Source: an uncultured Thermofilaceae archaeon
GTDB lineage: Archaea; Thermoproteota; Thermoprotei; Thermofilales; Thermofilaceae
Direction: 5' to 3'
DNA: 37,050 bases
NCBI GenBank assembly: GCA_938036345.1
Contig: CALHPJ010000023.1
Coordinates: 1-37,050, forward strand
The notes under the pieces were generated by a model. It ran no database searches. It was not told the origin of the DNA and was given only the letters and a program-made list of their open reading frames with translations. The stretch's first letter is position 1. The number at the start of each line of letters is the position of its first letter. Positions 1 through 8,161 of this stretch are shown piece by piece. Position numbers and translations under genes: made by a program.

Positions 1-126
1 CGTGAGCGGGGTGGTTTGTCGGGTAAGGCCCTCTACATCGACGCTGAGGGGACGTTCAGGCCCGAGCGCGTAATCAGCATCGCCAGGTACCGGGGCATCG
101 ACCCCGAGAAAGCGCTCGAGAACATC
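1..126 (+). repeat. Left copy of 126-bp perfect inverted repeat (radA segment)
   Basis: Bases 1-126 equal the reverse complement of 36877-37002 without a mismatch. The first difference is at 127 (g here, a in the other copy). The repeat codes for the same RadA segment in both genes. Because it begins at the very first base of the window, an assembly-graph overlap is a strong alternative to a biological repeat. Confidence 0.95.
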
Positions 127-507
127 GAGTACGTCGAAGCCGGCGACCTGGACGGCATTGCGGAGGCCGTGGTAAGCTTAGGGGGCCTCGACGCGAGCCT
201 GGTTGTGATCGACTCCCTGGCGTACGCGCTCCTATCGCCGAGGGGCGTCAGGGAGGCGAGGAGGGCCTTGGGGAGGGTGGCCGAGCTTTTGAAGAGGTTG
301 GCCCTCTGGGGCGGCGTCGCCGTGGTCACGAGCGCAGCGAGGGGCGGCAGGGTTGTCGGGGACCCCTACGTTTCCATGTGGGTGGATTTCCGGGTGAGGC
401 TGAAGCCCCTGGGGGGCAATTTGGTGGAGGCCTCGCTCGAAATCCCCAGGTCCGCGGACTCGTGCAAGCTGGCCATAGCGGAGGGCGGGGTGCTCGACTA
501 CGAGTAG
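1..507 (+). CDS. RadA/RadB-like recombinase paralogue, 5'-truncated by window edge
   Basis: The frame is open from base 1, so the gene starts outside the window and the TTG at 16 is not a credible start. It encodes the C-terminal part of a RecA/RadA-superfamily ATPase without its Walker A region. Residues encoded by 1-126 match the RadA at the right end exactly (LYIDAEGTFRPER, ARYRGIDPEKALENI). After that it diverges strongly but stays alignable: a Walker B-like strand (SLVVIDSL), then MWVDFRVRL and a C-terminal LAIAEGGVLDYE that parallels AIAEEGVIDA of RadA. It therefore looks like a diverged paralogue (RadB-like or another archaeal RadA paralogue) that modulates homologous recombination. 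The abrupt change from 100% nucleotide identity to strong divergence at base 127 is suspicious for gene conversion or an assembly junction. Tail-to-tail overlap of 10 bp with the next gene. Confidence 0.75.
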   Translation, partial: RERGGLSGKALYIDAEGTFRPERVISIARYRGIDPEKALENIEYVEAGDLDGIAEAVVSLGGLDASLVVIDSLAYALLSPRGVREARRALGRVAELLKRLALWGGVAVVTSAARGGRVVGDPYVSMWVDFRVRLKPLGGNLVEASLEIPRSADSCKLAIAEGGVLDYE

Positions 508-722
508 TGCAGGAGGGTGGCAACCACGGTCCAGGATACGACCAGCAGGCCCAAGTACTCGACGGCCTCCTTCAGAGACTTGAGCAGCCCGGCCTTGCGC
601 AGGGCTAACCCCGCTATCAGGGCGGCGAGGTAGCCGAGGATTGGGGGGGTGAGGAGGGTGCCGAAGGCCGCGCCGAGCAGGAGGGCCGCGATTAAGTGCG
701 CGCATTCCCCGAAGCGCTCCAC
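498..722 (-). CDS. Small membrane protein, 74 aa
   Basis: A 74-residue protein with a GTG start at 722. It has a short polar N-terminus and two or three hydrophobic stretches (LIAALLLGAAFGTLL, GYLAALIAGLALR, YLGLLVVSWTVVATLL), so it is predicted to be an integral membrane protein. I do not recognise a family. A TATA-like element on the minus strand (taatatacc, about 741-748) lies about 25 bp before the GTG, fitting a leaderless transcript and supporting the gene as real. Its stop overlaps the end of the RadA-like gene by 10 bp, tail to tail. GC-rich antisense frames are common here, so some doubt remains. Confidence 0.55.
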   Translation of the reverse strand: MERFGECAHLIAALLLGAAFGTLLTPPILGYLAALIAGLALRKAGLLKSLKEAVEYLGLLVVSWTVVATLLHYS

Positions 723-792
723 AACACCGTTGCCGCGGAGGGGTATATTAGCGCCACTGTGCTCGGCTGCCGCTCGAGCGCGCCGGGCTCGT

Positions 793-800
793 CAAATTTA
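793..800 (+). promoter_or_regulatory. TATA box for the NFACT operon
   Basis: The sequence caaattta is an AT island in very GC-rich DNA, about 26 bp before 821-833, where the in-frame TTG codons of the NFACT gene lie. This predicts a leaderless or nearly leaderless mRNA and marks the start of the five-gene cluster 821-5779. Confidence 0.5.
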
Positions 801-820
801 TTGGCAACCGGCTAAGGGTC

Positions 821-2734
821 TTGGGATCCGGCTTGAAGAGGTCTCTCACGGCAGTCGACTTCGCAGCGCTCCTCAGGGAGGGGCTAAGCGAGCTCGAGGG
901 CTTGAGGCTGCAGAAGGCCTGGATGCTCGGCGAAGCCGTAGTAGCCAGGTTCAGGGAGCCGGCTTTAGGCGACCGCTACCTGGTGCTCAGCCCCCAAGCC
1001 GGGGTTTTCGAAACGCGGTACGAGCTCCCCCGCGGGGCGCCCCCCGGGCAGCTGGCCGCCGCTCTGCGCGAGCTGAGGGGGGCGCGGCTGGCCTGCATAA
1101 GGCAGGTCGGGCTGGACAGGGTGGCGGCCCTAACCTTCGAGAAAGGCGGCGGGAGGGCGGAGGTGATCGTCGAGTGGGTCCGCGAGGGGAACCTGGTGAT
1201 GCTGGACGAGGGGGGAAGGGTGACGGCCCTGTTGAGGGCTAGGGAGATGAGGGATAGGAGGCTGGCCGTCGGGGAGCTTTACAAGCCGCCGCCCCCGAGG
1301 GGGCTCGACCCACTCTCCCTTACCCGCCTGGACGCGCCACCCCCCGACCCGAGGCTAACCGTGGCGGCGCTCCTCTCCCGCGTGGTGAACGCCCCGGGCG
1401 AGCTCCTGGCTGAAGTCGCGTACCGCGCCGGAGTCGATCCCAACGCCGCCTCCAGCTCGGTTCCGCCTAGCGCGCTGAGCCGCGCGCTTATTGAGCTGAG
1501 GGGCCTGGTCCTGAAGGTGCTGAAGGGGGAGCTGGAGCCGCGCGTAGCGCTCGAGGGCGGGGAGGTGGTCGCAGCCTACCCAATCGAGCTGAAGCACGTA
1601 GCCCTCGAGCTCGAGCCGTGCGGGACGTTCGCCGAGGCTGCAGACCGGCTGCTAGCTAAGCTGCTCGTGCAGGTCCCGGCAGCGGCGGGTGGGGCTGCGG
1701 CGGAGGCCGAGAGGCTCGCCCGCGAGTACGCCGAGCGGTCGATCCAGCTTAAGGCTGCGGCGGAGGCGGTCATGCGCGACCTGGCGAGGTTCGAAGCGCT
1801 GCTGGAGGAGTTCAAAGCCCTTAGGGGGAGCGTGCGGTGGGACCTCTTAAAAAGCGAGCTGAGCGGGAAGTACCCCGAGGTCACCGCGGTAGACCCCTCT
1901 AGAATGCTGGTGAAGGTGCTCGTAAACGGCGTCGAGGTCCGCCTCGACGCGAGCTTAAGCGCCGCACGCAACGCCTCGCTGCTGTACGAGGAGGCTAAGG
2001 AGCTCGAAAGGAAGGCGGGGAAGGCCAGGGAGGTGGCAGCCAAGCTGGAGCGGAAGCCGCCGGAGCCGCCCAAGCTTAAGCCGAGGAGGGAGAGGAGGTG
2101 GTTCGAGGGCTTCCACCACTTCTTCTCGAGCGAGGGTTTCCTCGTCATCGGCGGCAGGGACGCGGGCCAGAACGAGGCGCTCGTCAGGAAGTACATGCAG
2201 CCGGGCGACCTGTTCTTCCACGCCGAGGTCCACGGCGGGCCTGCGGTCCTCGTGAAGAGCGAGGGCAAGCAGGTTGGCGAAGCGACGATCAGAGAGGCGG
2301 CCCAGCTAGCCGCCATCTACTCGAGGGCGTGGGAGGCCGGCCTAACCTCCGCGGACGTTTACTGGGTGAACTCGGACCAGGTTTCGAAGAAGGCTCCGGC
2401 GGGGGAGTACCTCAAGAGGGGCGCCTTCATGGTGTACGGGAAAAGGAACTACATCAGGGGCGTGAAGCTGGAGCTCGCGATAGGGGTTGAGGTAGAGGGG
2501 GAGGAGTTTAAGCTGCTCGCGGGCCCGCCCTCGCCGATCCTCGGAAGATGCGAAGCGGCAGTCGTCCTGGAGCCGGGCAGGCTGGGGAGGGAGGAAACCG
2601 CCGAGAAGGTGGCCAAGAGGCTTTCCTCCGCGCTGGCGGCGAAGGGGTTGAAGGCCAGGATCCAGCCCAGCGAGGTGCTGGCCTTGCTCCCGCGCGGGGG
2701 TTTCCACATCTCGAGGGTGGTGGGCGTTGGCTGA
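821..2734 (+). CDS. rqcH: NFACT family protein (archaeal Rqc2/RqcH homologue)
   Basis: A 637-residue NFACT protein, the archaeal counterpart of Rqc2/Tae2 and bacterial RqcH, which bind stalled 50S-peptidyl-tRNA complexes and add C-terminal tails to nascent chains. Seen here: an NFACT-N domain (about 8-200) beginning SLTAVDFAALLREG, with the conserved Asp-Arg pair at D99-R100 (VGLDRVAAL) that in RqcH/Rqc2 is needed for tRNA handling; a central helical coiled-coil region (about 290-420); and an NFACT-R domain (about 427-545) with FHHFFSSEGFLVIGGRDAGQN and DLFFHAEVHGGPAVLVKS. Start is TTG 821, or TTG 833 (MKRSLTAVDF), which looks more like the family N-terminus. First gene of a tight operon. The Asp-Arg pair suggests an active tailing factor. 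Strongly GC-rich. Confidence 0.92.
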   Translation: MGSGLKRSLTAVDFAALLREGLSELEGLRLQKAWMLGEAVVARFREPALGDRYLVLSPQAGVFETRYELPRGAPPGQLAAALRELRGARLACIRQVGLDRVAALTFEKGGGRAEVIVEWVREGNLVMLDEGGRVTALLRAREMRDRRLAVGELYKPPPPRGLDPLSLTRLDAPPPDPRLTVAALLSRVVNAPGELLAEVAYRAGVDPNAASSSVPPSALSRALIELRGLVLKVLKGELEPRVALEGGEVVAAYPIELKHVALELEPCGTFAEAADRLLAKLLVQVPAAAGGAAAEAERLAREYAERSIQLKAAAEAVMRDLARFEALLEEFKALRGSVRWDLLKSELSGKYPEVTAVDPSRMLVKVLVNGVEVRLDASLSAARNASLLYEEAKELERKAGKAREVAAKLERKPPEPPKLKPRRERRWFEGFHHFFSSEGFLVIGGRDAGQNEALVRKYMQPGDLFFHAEVHGGPAVLVKSEGKQVGEATIREAAQLAAIYSRAWEAGLTSADVYWVNSDQVSKKAPAGEYLKRGAFMVYGKRNYIRGVKLELAIGVEVEGEEFKLLAGPPSPILGRCEAAVVLEPGRLGREETAEKVAKRLSSALAAKGLKARIQPSEVLALLPRGGFHISRVVGVG

Positions 2735-3437
2735 ACCGGTTCCATCGATTGACTGCAGCGAATCGGGCGCTGTTGCCGCGGAGTTCGCGCGCGGCCTGGT
2801 GCTCGTCGCGCTGGTTAAAGGGAAGCCGGTGACCTTGGACTCCCTGGTTCGGCTGGCCGTGAACGGTTTCAGGGGCGGGTGGGGCGCAGGGGGCGAGCTC
2901 GCCAGGCTGGAGGGGCGGGTGGGCTTAAGCAGGGCTGCGGAGCACTACGCCGCAATCAGCGCCAAGTACCTGCTCGTTACAGGGCGGAGCCGGTTGGCTT
3001 TAGCCCCGCGGTCCCTGGCCCGCATAGCGTCCGGGAGCGTCTCGCCCATCGAGGTCGCGAGCAAAGCTACGGCGCCGGCCATCGTAGCTCCCAACGCGAC
3101 GCTGAAAGGCGCTTTGAGGAGGATGGTGGAGCGCGGCTCCATTTGCGCGTTCGTAGTGAGGGCCGGTAAGCTGAAGGGGGTCGTGGACGCCTGGACCGCC
3201 GTGCGCGCGGTAGCGGAGGGCGGGAGCGAGGCCCTCGACATCCCGTGCAGCGAGCTGGCTAGAAGCGAGGCACTGCGCTCCAGCTACGCCGAGCTCTTCG
3301 AGGCTTTGAGCAGGTACGGCTTCGCCGCCCTTACCCGCGGGCGCGTCTACCTAATTGACGACGTATCCCTGCTTAAGGCCATGCGGGAGAGCTCGGGTAG
3401 GTGGATTAGCTCGCTGCGGGGCGCCAGGAGGGGGTAA
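2727..3437 (+). CDS. CBS-domain-like protein, 236 aa
   Basis: Starts at a TTG overlapping the NFACT stop by 8 bp, implying translational coupling. The segment at about 114-165 (APAIVAPNATLKGALRRM, CAFVVRAGKLKGVV) has the strand-helix-strand pattern of a CBS domain, a module that often binds adenosine nucleotides. Residues 1-110 are Ala/Leu/Arg-rich and mostly helical, with no motif I recognise. The C-terminal part (AALTRGRVYLIDDVSLLKAM) may be a second degenerate CBS repeat. Its place between NFACT and a Mut7-C RNase suggests a regulatory role linked to translation or RNA turnover, but that rests only on position. Confidence 0.65.
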   Translation: MAEPVPSIDCSESGAVAAEFARGLVLVALVKGKPVTLDSLVRLAVNGFRGGWGAGGELARLEGRVGLSRAAEHYAAISAKYLLVTGRSRLALAPRSLARIASGSVSPIEVASKATAPAIVAPNATLKGALRRMVERGSICAFVVRAGKLKGVVDAWTAVRAVAEGGSEALDIPCSELARSEALRSSYAELFEALSRYGFAALTRGRVYLIDDVSLLKAMRESSGRWISSLRGARRG

Positions 3438-3438
3438 G

Positions 3439-3945
3439 TTGGGCGAGTACGAGTTCGTCGTCGACGCAATGCTCGGCGACCTCGCGAAGTGGTTGAGGAT
3501 ACTGGGGAGGAGCACCTACTACGACCCTCACGCGCCGGACGAGGCCTTGGTTGAGATAGCGGAGAGGGAGGGGGCGGTTCTTGCGACGAGGGATCGGGAG
3601 CTCTACGAGAAGGCGTCCGGCAGGGGTGTGGAGGCGGTCTACCTCGCAGGGCTTGGGCTGGCGGAAGCCCTGCGGCTGATTGGGGCGAGGTACGGGGTTA
3701 GGCTTGGCATCGACTTCTCCGACACCAGGTGCCCGCTCTGCAACGGTAGGCTGAGGCGGGCCTCGCGCAGCGAGGTGGAGGGCAGGGTTCCGCCCGGGGT
3801 CCTCGAACGCCGGAAGCCGGTCTTTGTGTGCGTTTCGTGCGGGCACCTTTACTGGCCGGGCAGCCACCTGAAGAGGATGAAGGCCTTCCTCAAGGGGCTG
3901 CAGAGCGGCGGTAATGCTTTTAGCGCACCGCGATCAAGAGCCTGA
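3439..3945 (+). CDS. Mut7-C RNase domain protein (PIN-like fold plus zinc ribbon)
   Basis: About 168 residues from TTG 3439, which directly follows the previous stop and sits a few bases after the ribosome-binding sequence aggaggggg (3426-3434); the longer open frame upstream lies inside the preceding gene and is discarded. The N-terminus (FVVDAMLGDLAKWLRILG, then YDPHAPD and ATRDRELYEKA) is the hallmark of the Mut7-C/DUF82 family, a PIN-like nuclease domain with acidic active-site residues. The C-terminal half carries a zinc ribbon: CPLC near the middle and CVSC about 35 residues later, followed by HLYWPGSHLKRM, also typical. Predicted metal-dependent RNase. Co-directional with NFACT and AMMECR1. 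Confidence 0.85.
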   Translation: MGEYEFVVDAMLGDLAKWLRILGRSTYYDPHAPDEALVEIAEREGAVLATRDRELYEKASGRGVEAVYLAGLGLAEALRLIGARYGVRLGIDFSDTRCPLCNGRLRRASRSEVEGRVPPGVLERRKPVFVCVSCGHLYWPGSHLKRMKAFLKGLQSGGNAFSAPRSRA

Positions 3946-3950
3946 GGGCT

Positions 3951-4589
3951 GTGCTGATCGACGAGTTAACCAAGGGTGAAGGGGAATTTCTAGTCAGGCT
4001 GGCGAGGTTAGCGGTCACTAAGTACCTTACCGAGTTTTCCAAGGTTGAACCCCCGGTGGACACGCCCCCGAGGTTGAGGGAGAAGGCTGGAGTCTTCGTT
4101 ACGATAGAGAAAATCACCAGAGATGCCGCAGGTATTCCCCGCAGGGTGCTCCGGGGGTGCATAGGTTTCCCGGAGCCTGTTATGCCGCTGGCGGAGGCCA
4201 CGGTGGAGGCCGCGATCGCAGCGGCCACCGAGGACCCCCGCTTCGAGCCGATGAGGGCGGAGGAGCTCGGGAGCGTCGTGTTCGAGGTTAGCGTCCTATC
4301 CACCCCCTCGCTCGTCAGCTACTCGAAACCGGAGGAGCTGCTCGAAAGGGTGAAGGTCGGCAGAGACGGAATAATCGTTGAGCGGGGGATTTTAAGGGGG
4401 CTCCTGCTACCGCAGGTGCCAGTCGAGTACGACTGGAGCGTGGAGGAGTACCTGAGCAACGCGTGCATCAAGGCGGGTTTACCGCCGGACGCCTGGAGAA
4501 GCGGGAAACTGAAAGTCTACACTTTTACAGCGCGGGTGTTCGCAGAGGTTTACCCGGAGGGCGTGGTAGTCGAGCGAGTGCTCCAGTGA
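3951..4589 (+). CDS. AMMECR1 family protein
   Basis: 212 residues, GTG start 5 bp after the Mut7-C stop. The signature LRGCIGFPEP and the later FEVSVLSTP, GRDGIIVERG, LLLPQVPVEYDWSVEEYL and WRSGKLKVYTFTARVFAE match AMMECR1 over its full length, the usual size for archaeal members. The family is nearly universal in archaea and eukaryotes but its biochemical activity is unsettled; the invariant LRGCIG motif is thought to be the active or binding site. Its stop overlaps a possible GTG start of the following glycosyltransferase by 4 bp (gtga), so the two are probably co-translated. Confidence 0.92.
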   Translation: MLIDELTKGEGEFLVRLARLAVTKYLTEFSKVEPPVDTPPRLREKAGVFVTIEKITRDAAGIPRRVLRGCIGFPEPVMPLAEATVEAAIAAATEDPRFEPMRAEELGSVVFEVSVLSTPSLVSYSKPEELLERVKVGRDGIIVERGILRGLLLPQVPVEYDWSVEEYLSNACIKAGLPPDAWRSGKLKVYTFTARVFAEVYPEGVVVERVLQ

Positions 4590-4594
4590 GGCCC

Positions 4595-5779
4595 ATGCTG
4601 GCCTACTTAGCGGCCTGCGGCATGGGGTTGGGCCACGCCGGTAGGATGCTCTCGGTAGCTAAAAGGCTCAAGTCTTGCGGCGTGGAAGTGGTTTTCTCAT
4701 CCTACGGCCGAGCCGTGGAGATGATAAGGGCAAACGGCTACCCGTGCCTGAAGACGAGGGAGGTGAGCTACGAGGTAGATGAGCACGGCGACGTGGACGT
4801 GAGGAGGACGGTCGCAAAGGGGCCCGCTAACCTGTACCGCTTTGCCCGGCAGGTGGGCGACGAGCTATACTACATCGGAACCCTGGCGCCCGACGTGGTG
4901 CTTTCGGATAGCAGGCTTTCCACGCTCATAGCGGCCAAGGCGAGGATGGTGCCCGTGGTCCTCGTTCTAAGCCAGCTCAGGGTCGTAATCCCCGTTAAAA
5001 GGCCGACCAGCGGGAAGGTTAAGGCTAAGGGGTTAGCCGAGGAGGCCCTCTACAGGCTGCTGGGCAGGTGCTGGTACACCGCCGATGCTGTGATGATCCC
5101 CGACTACCCTCCCCCGTACACCATAGCTAAGGCCAACATCCTGGCCGAGGGGGAAAAGCTGCCTCCGCGCGTCCGGTTCGTCGGGCCGGTTCTTCCGGCT
5201 TGGCCGGAGGAGTTGCCGCCCAAGGAGGAAGCTAAGAAGAGGCTGGGGATCAGGGGCAGGCTCGTTGTCGCCAGCTTCACGGGAGTCGGCGACGAGGGGC
5301 GTGCTCTCCTCGAGTACTTCATAGGAGAGGTAAAGGGGTGCACCATACCCAGCGACGTTAGAATCATCATTTCGAGGGGCAACCCCTCGGGCTCCCCAGC
5401 TTTGGAGAAGCTTGGAAGAGGGGTGTACGTGTGCGACTGGCTACCCGAGAGGACAATGTACGTCAAAGCCGCCGACGCGCTCGTAACGCACGGCGGGCAC
5501 ACAACGGTGATGGAGGCGATCGCCTTCGGGCTACCAGCGGTTCACCTAGTGAAGAAGACGCACACAGAGCGCCTAGGGAACTCCCTTTCTGCAGAGGCTT
5601 TAGGCGTGGCGAGGACCCACGTGGTGGATGAAGACGCGGGCACGCTGTGCGAAAAGATCCTGTGGGCTTTGAGCGACGAGGCCCAGGAAGCTGCCTCGAG
5701 GCTATCCAATGAGCTCATCAGGTACAAAGGGGATTACGAAGTGGTTAGGGAGGCTTTGAAGCTGGCTAACCATGCGTAG
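4595..5779 (+). CDS. MJ1255/VC2487-type glycosyltransferase (GT-B fold)
   Basis: About 394 residues from ATG 4595 (MLAYLAACGMGLGHAGRM); an in-frame GTG at 4586 overlapping the AMMECR1 stop as gtga is an equally plausible coupled start. The N-terminal GMGLGHAGRMLSVAKRL loop and the C-terminal donor-binding segment ALVTHGGHTTVMEAIAFGLP are those of GT28/MurG-like GT-B transferases; overall it fits the MJ1255/VC2487 family of nucleotide-sugar transferases. The substrate is unknown; a cell-surface glycan or glycolipid is likely. No transmembrane segment is seen, so it probably acts at the cytoplasmic membrane face. Last gene of the tight operon begun by NFACT. Confidence 0.85.
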   Translation: MLAYLAACGMGLGHAGRMLSVAKRLKSCGVEVVFSSYGRAVEMIRANGYPCLKTREVSYEVDEHGDVDVRRTVAKGPANLYRFARQVGDELYYIGTLAPDVVLSDSRLSTLIAAKARMVPVVLVLSQLRVVIPVKRPTSGKVKAKGLAEEALYRLLGRCWYTADAVMIPDYPPPYTIAKANILAEGEKLPPRVRFVGPVLPAWPEELPPKEEAKKRLGIRGRLVVASFTGVGDEGRALLEYFIGEVKGCTIPSDVRIIISRGNPSGSPALEKLGRGVYVCDWLPERTMYVKAADALVTHGGHTTVMEAIAFGLPAVHLVKKTHTERLGNSLSAEALGVARTHVVDEDAGTLCEKILWALSDEAQEAASRLSNELIRYKGDYEVVREALKLANHA

Positions 5780-5818
5780 AAATTTAAGCACCGGTAAAGG
5801 TTAGTCACCGGGGTTCCG

Positions 5819-6295
5819 GTGGAGGAAGCGGTCACGCTCTTCGTATACCAGAGCGATAGGTGCGCCCAGCTGGTGAAGGACTTGTACGAGGTCCTGCGCA
5901 GCTCGGGGAGGGCAGCGAAGATACGTGTGATCCGCGCCAAGATAAGCAACCCGGCGGAGTTCCCCGCCTTCCTAGATTACTTGGAGGAGCTGTACGGACC
6001 CCAGTACGTTAGCGAGTACAGGAAGTACGGCGTTGGGAAGTTGCCGGCGCTGATCGTGGGGGGCACGAAGGTTTTCGAGGGGTACTTTCCCTCGAAAGAG
6101 GAGCTCACCGAGCTTCTAGGCGTGTCGCCCAAACCCGTGCAGCCGAGGCCAGTAGAGCCCCAGCGGGTACCACCGCCGGCGCCGAGAGGGGGCTGCAGGG
6201 GCTGCGTGTTCTTCTCCGAAGCAGAGTCCAAGTGCGTTCTTCTGCGAATCAGGGTTGAAGACCCCGGGACGCCGCCCTGCAAAAGGAGATCTTGA
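5819..6295 (+). CDS. Thioredoxin-fold protein with C-terminal four-cysteine module
   Basis: 158 residues, GTG start; an AT-rich element (aatttaag, about 5780-5788) lies upstream. Residues 1-105 look like a thioredoxin-like fold: strand VTLFVYQSDRCAQLVKDLYE, then the cis-Pro-type strand VGKLPALIVGGTKVFEGYF and a final helix SKEELTELL. Only one Cys sits at the redox-site position (no CxxC), so it is not a classical oxidoreductase. A Pro-rich linker (about 108-128, PKPVQPRPVEPQ) leads to a C-terminal cluster C-x2-C-x9-C-x14-C that could hold Zn or an Fe-S cluster. The stop overlaps the first possible DNA ligase start (ttga), suggesting an operon with lig. Confidence 0.65.
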   Translation: MEEAVTLFVYQSDRCAQLVKDLYEVLRSSGRAAKIRVIRAKISNPAEFPAFLDYLEELYGPQYVSEYRKYGVGKLPALIVGGTKVFEGYFPSKEELTELLGVSPKPVQPRPVEPQRVPPPAPRGGCRGCVFFSEAESKCVLLRIRVEDPGTPPCKRRS

Positions 6296-8160
6296 GCGAG
6301 TTAAAGTTATTTAGCAGGCTCCCCTATAATCTGGGTGGTCGGGTGGCGGATCTCGAGTACTCCCTCTTAGCCGAATTCTACGAAAAGATCGAGTCGACGA
6401 GCAGCAGGCTTGCGATGACCGACCTCCTGGTCGGGCTGTTCAGGAAAACACCGCCGGAGGTGATCGACAAGCTAGTGTACTTGACGCGGGGGGTGCTGGG
6501 ACCCGACTACGAGGCGCCGGAACTTGGGGTCGCTGAAAAGCTCGCGTTAAAGGCGGTCGCGCAGGCGCTCGGGGTCGGCCAGAAGGAGGTGGATGAAGCT
6601 TACAAAAAGTTAGGCGATATAGGCTTAGTGGTCGAGGAGCTGATGAACAAGAGGAAGCCGTCGTCGCTGCTGGACTTCTTCGGCGGCGCGTCCATCTCTT
6701 CGAAGCCGCTGACCGTCGGCAGGGTGTACGACTCGCTAGTGAATATCGCCAAGGCCACCGGCCCGGGGGCGCAGGACACGAAGATCACGATCCTCGTATC
6801 GCTTCTCAAAGACGCTAAACCGAAGGAGGCCAGATACCTTCTGAGGGCGGTTACCGGGAAGCTGCGCCTGGGGGTGGCGGACATGACTATCATCGACGCG
6901 TTATCTGCGGCGTTCGCGGGCTCTAAGGCGATGAAGCCGGTCATCGAGAGGGCTTACAACGTTCACCCGGATCTCGGCTACATCGCTAAGGTTCTGGCCG
7001 AGAGGGGGCTTGAGGGGATTAAGGAAGTCAAAGTAACCGTGGGGATCCCGGTCAAGCCGATGCTGGCTGAGCGGTTAAACGATCCGGAGGAGATCCTAAG
7101 AAAGCTCGGGGGCAGCTGCTTGGTTGAGTACAAATACGACGGCGAAAGGGTTCAGGCCCACAAGAAAGGAGACAATGTCTACCTTTTCAGCAGGAGGCTC
7201 GAGAACATAACGAGCCACTACCCCGACGTTGTGGAGATGGTGAGGGAGAACGTTAAAGCGGAGGAGGCCGTCCTGGAGGGCGAGATCGTGGCTCTTAACC
7301 CGGATACCGGGGAGATGCTGCCTTTCCAGGAACTGATGCACCGGAGGAGAAAGTACGATGTGGAGGAGGCGATGGAAGCCTACCCCGTGGCGGTTTTTCC
7401 CTTCGATATCCTTTACGTGAACGGCGAGAGCCTCCTAGACCTACCCTTGCCGGAGAGGAAGAAGAGGCTTGCAGAGGTTATTAGGGAGGGCGACCGCTTC
7501 AGGCTAGCCAGGTTCACTGTCGCCTCAAGCGCAGAGGAGATTCTCAAGTTCTTCGAAGAGGCGGTCTCCGAGGGGTGCGAAGGCGTGATGTGCAAATCGC
7601 AGTCACCCGACTCGATATACCAGATGGGGGCTAGAGGGTGGCTGTGGGTTAAATTCAAAAGGGATTACAGGTACGAAATGACGGACACTGTAGACCTCGT
7701 CGTCGTCGGCGCATTCTATGGGAGGGGTAAGCGGGCGGGAACCTACGGGGCTCTATTGATGGCCGCGTACAGCCCCGAGGAGGATGTTTTCAAAACCGTG
7801 TGCAAGGTTGGAAGCGGCTTCTCCGACGAGGACCTCGCCCAGCTCCCCAAGCTTCTGGAGCCCTACAGGATCGACCACAGGCACCCGAGGGTTGTATCGA
7901 GAATGGAAGCCGACGTGTGGTTCGTACCGGCCGTTGTCCTTGAAGTAATCGGGGCTGAGATCACGCTGAGCCCGATGCACACCTGCGCGCTTGGTAGGAT
8001 AAGACCCGAAGCGGGTTTGGCCATACGTTTCCCCCGCTTCACCGGTAGGTACAGGGTCGATAAAAAGCCGGAAGACGCCACCACCGAGGAGGAGCTTATA
8101 GAGATCTACAAGTTGCAGAGGAAGGTTGCGCTTCCGAAGGCCCCGGTGGAGGCCGCTTAG
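6292..8160 (+). CDS. lig: ATP-dependent DNA ligase
   Basis: Replicative archaeal DNA ligase (NAD-independent), sealing nicks through a Lys-AMP intermediate. Up to 622 residues from TTG 6292 (overlaps the previous stop; aaaggagat just upstream). GTG 6343 (MADLEYSLLAEFYEKIES) gives 605 residues and matches the usual N-terminus of the family better, with an AT-rich element at 6306-6313 as possible promoter. Domains: N-terminal DNA-binding domain (about 20-225), nucleotidyltransferase with KYDGERVQAHK (catalytic Lys about 281), LEGEIVALN and EGVMCK motifs, adenylation motif V WLWVKFKRDY, and an OB-fold with GRIRPEAGLAIRFPRF. Complete and intact. Convergent with the coiled-coil gene 8162-8737, 1 bp between stops. 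Confidence 0.97.
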   Translation: MSELKLFSRLPYNLGGRVADLEYSLLAEFYEKIESTSSRLAMTDLLVGLFRKTPPEVIDKLVYLTRGVLGPDYEAPELGVAEKLALKAVAQALGVGQKEVDEAYKKLGDIGLVVEELMNKRKPSSLLDFFGGASISSKPLTVGRVYDSLVNIAKATGPGAQDTKITILVSLLKDAKPKEARYLLRAVTGKLRLGVADMTIIDALSAAFAGSKAMKPVIERAYNVHPDLGYIAKVLAERGLEGIKEVKVTVGIPVKPMLAERLNDPEEILRKLGGSCLVEYKYDGERVQAHKKGDNVYLFSRRLENITSHYPDVVEMVRENVKAEEAVLEGEIVALNPDTGEMLPFQELMHRRRKYDVEEAMEAYPVAVFPFDILYVNGESLLDLPLPERKKRLAEVIREGDRFRLARFTVASSAEEILKFFEEAVSEGCEGVMCKSQSPDSIYQMGARGWLWVKFKRDYRYEMTDTVDLVVVGAFYGRGKRAGTYGALLMAAYSPEEDVFKTVCKVGSGFSDEDLAQLPKLLEPYRIDHRHPRVVSRMEADVWFVPAVVLEVIGAEITLSPMHTCALGRIRPEAGLAIRFPRFTGRYRVDKKPEDATTEEELIEIYKLQRKVALPKAPVEAA

Positions 8161-8161
8161 C

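Noticed and set aside
649-1242. Open frame of 197 codons on the plus strand overlapping the NFACT gene
   Set aside because: Low-complexity Arg/Gly/Ala-rich translation typical of an out-of-frame GC-rich coding sequence; the NFACT frame is unmistakable.
1576-2316. Long antisense frame of 246 codons within the NFACT gene
   Set aside because: Ser/Ala/Thr-rich shadow of a GC-rich gene, no recognisable fold or promoter.
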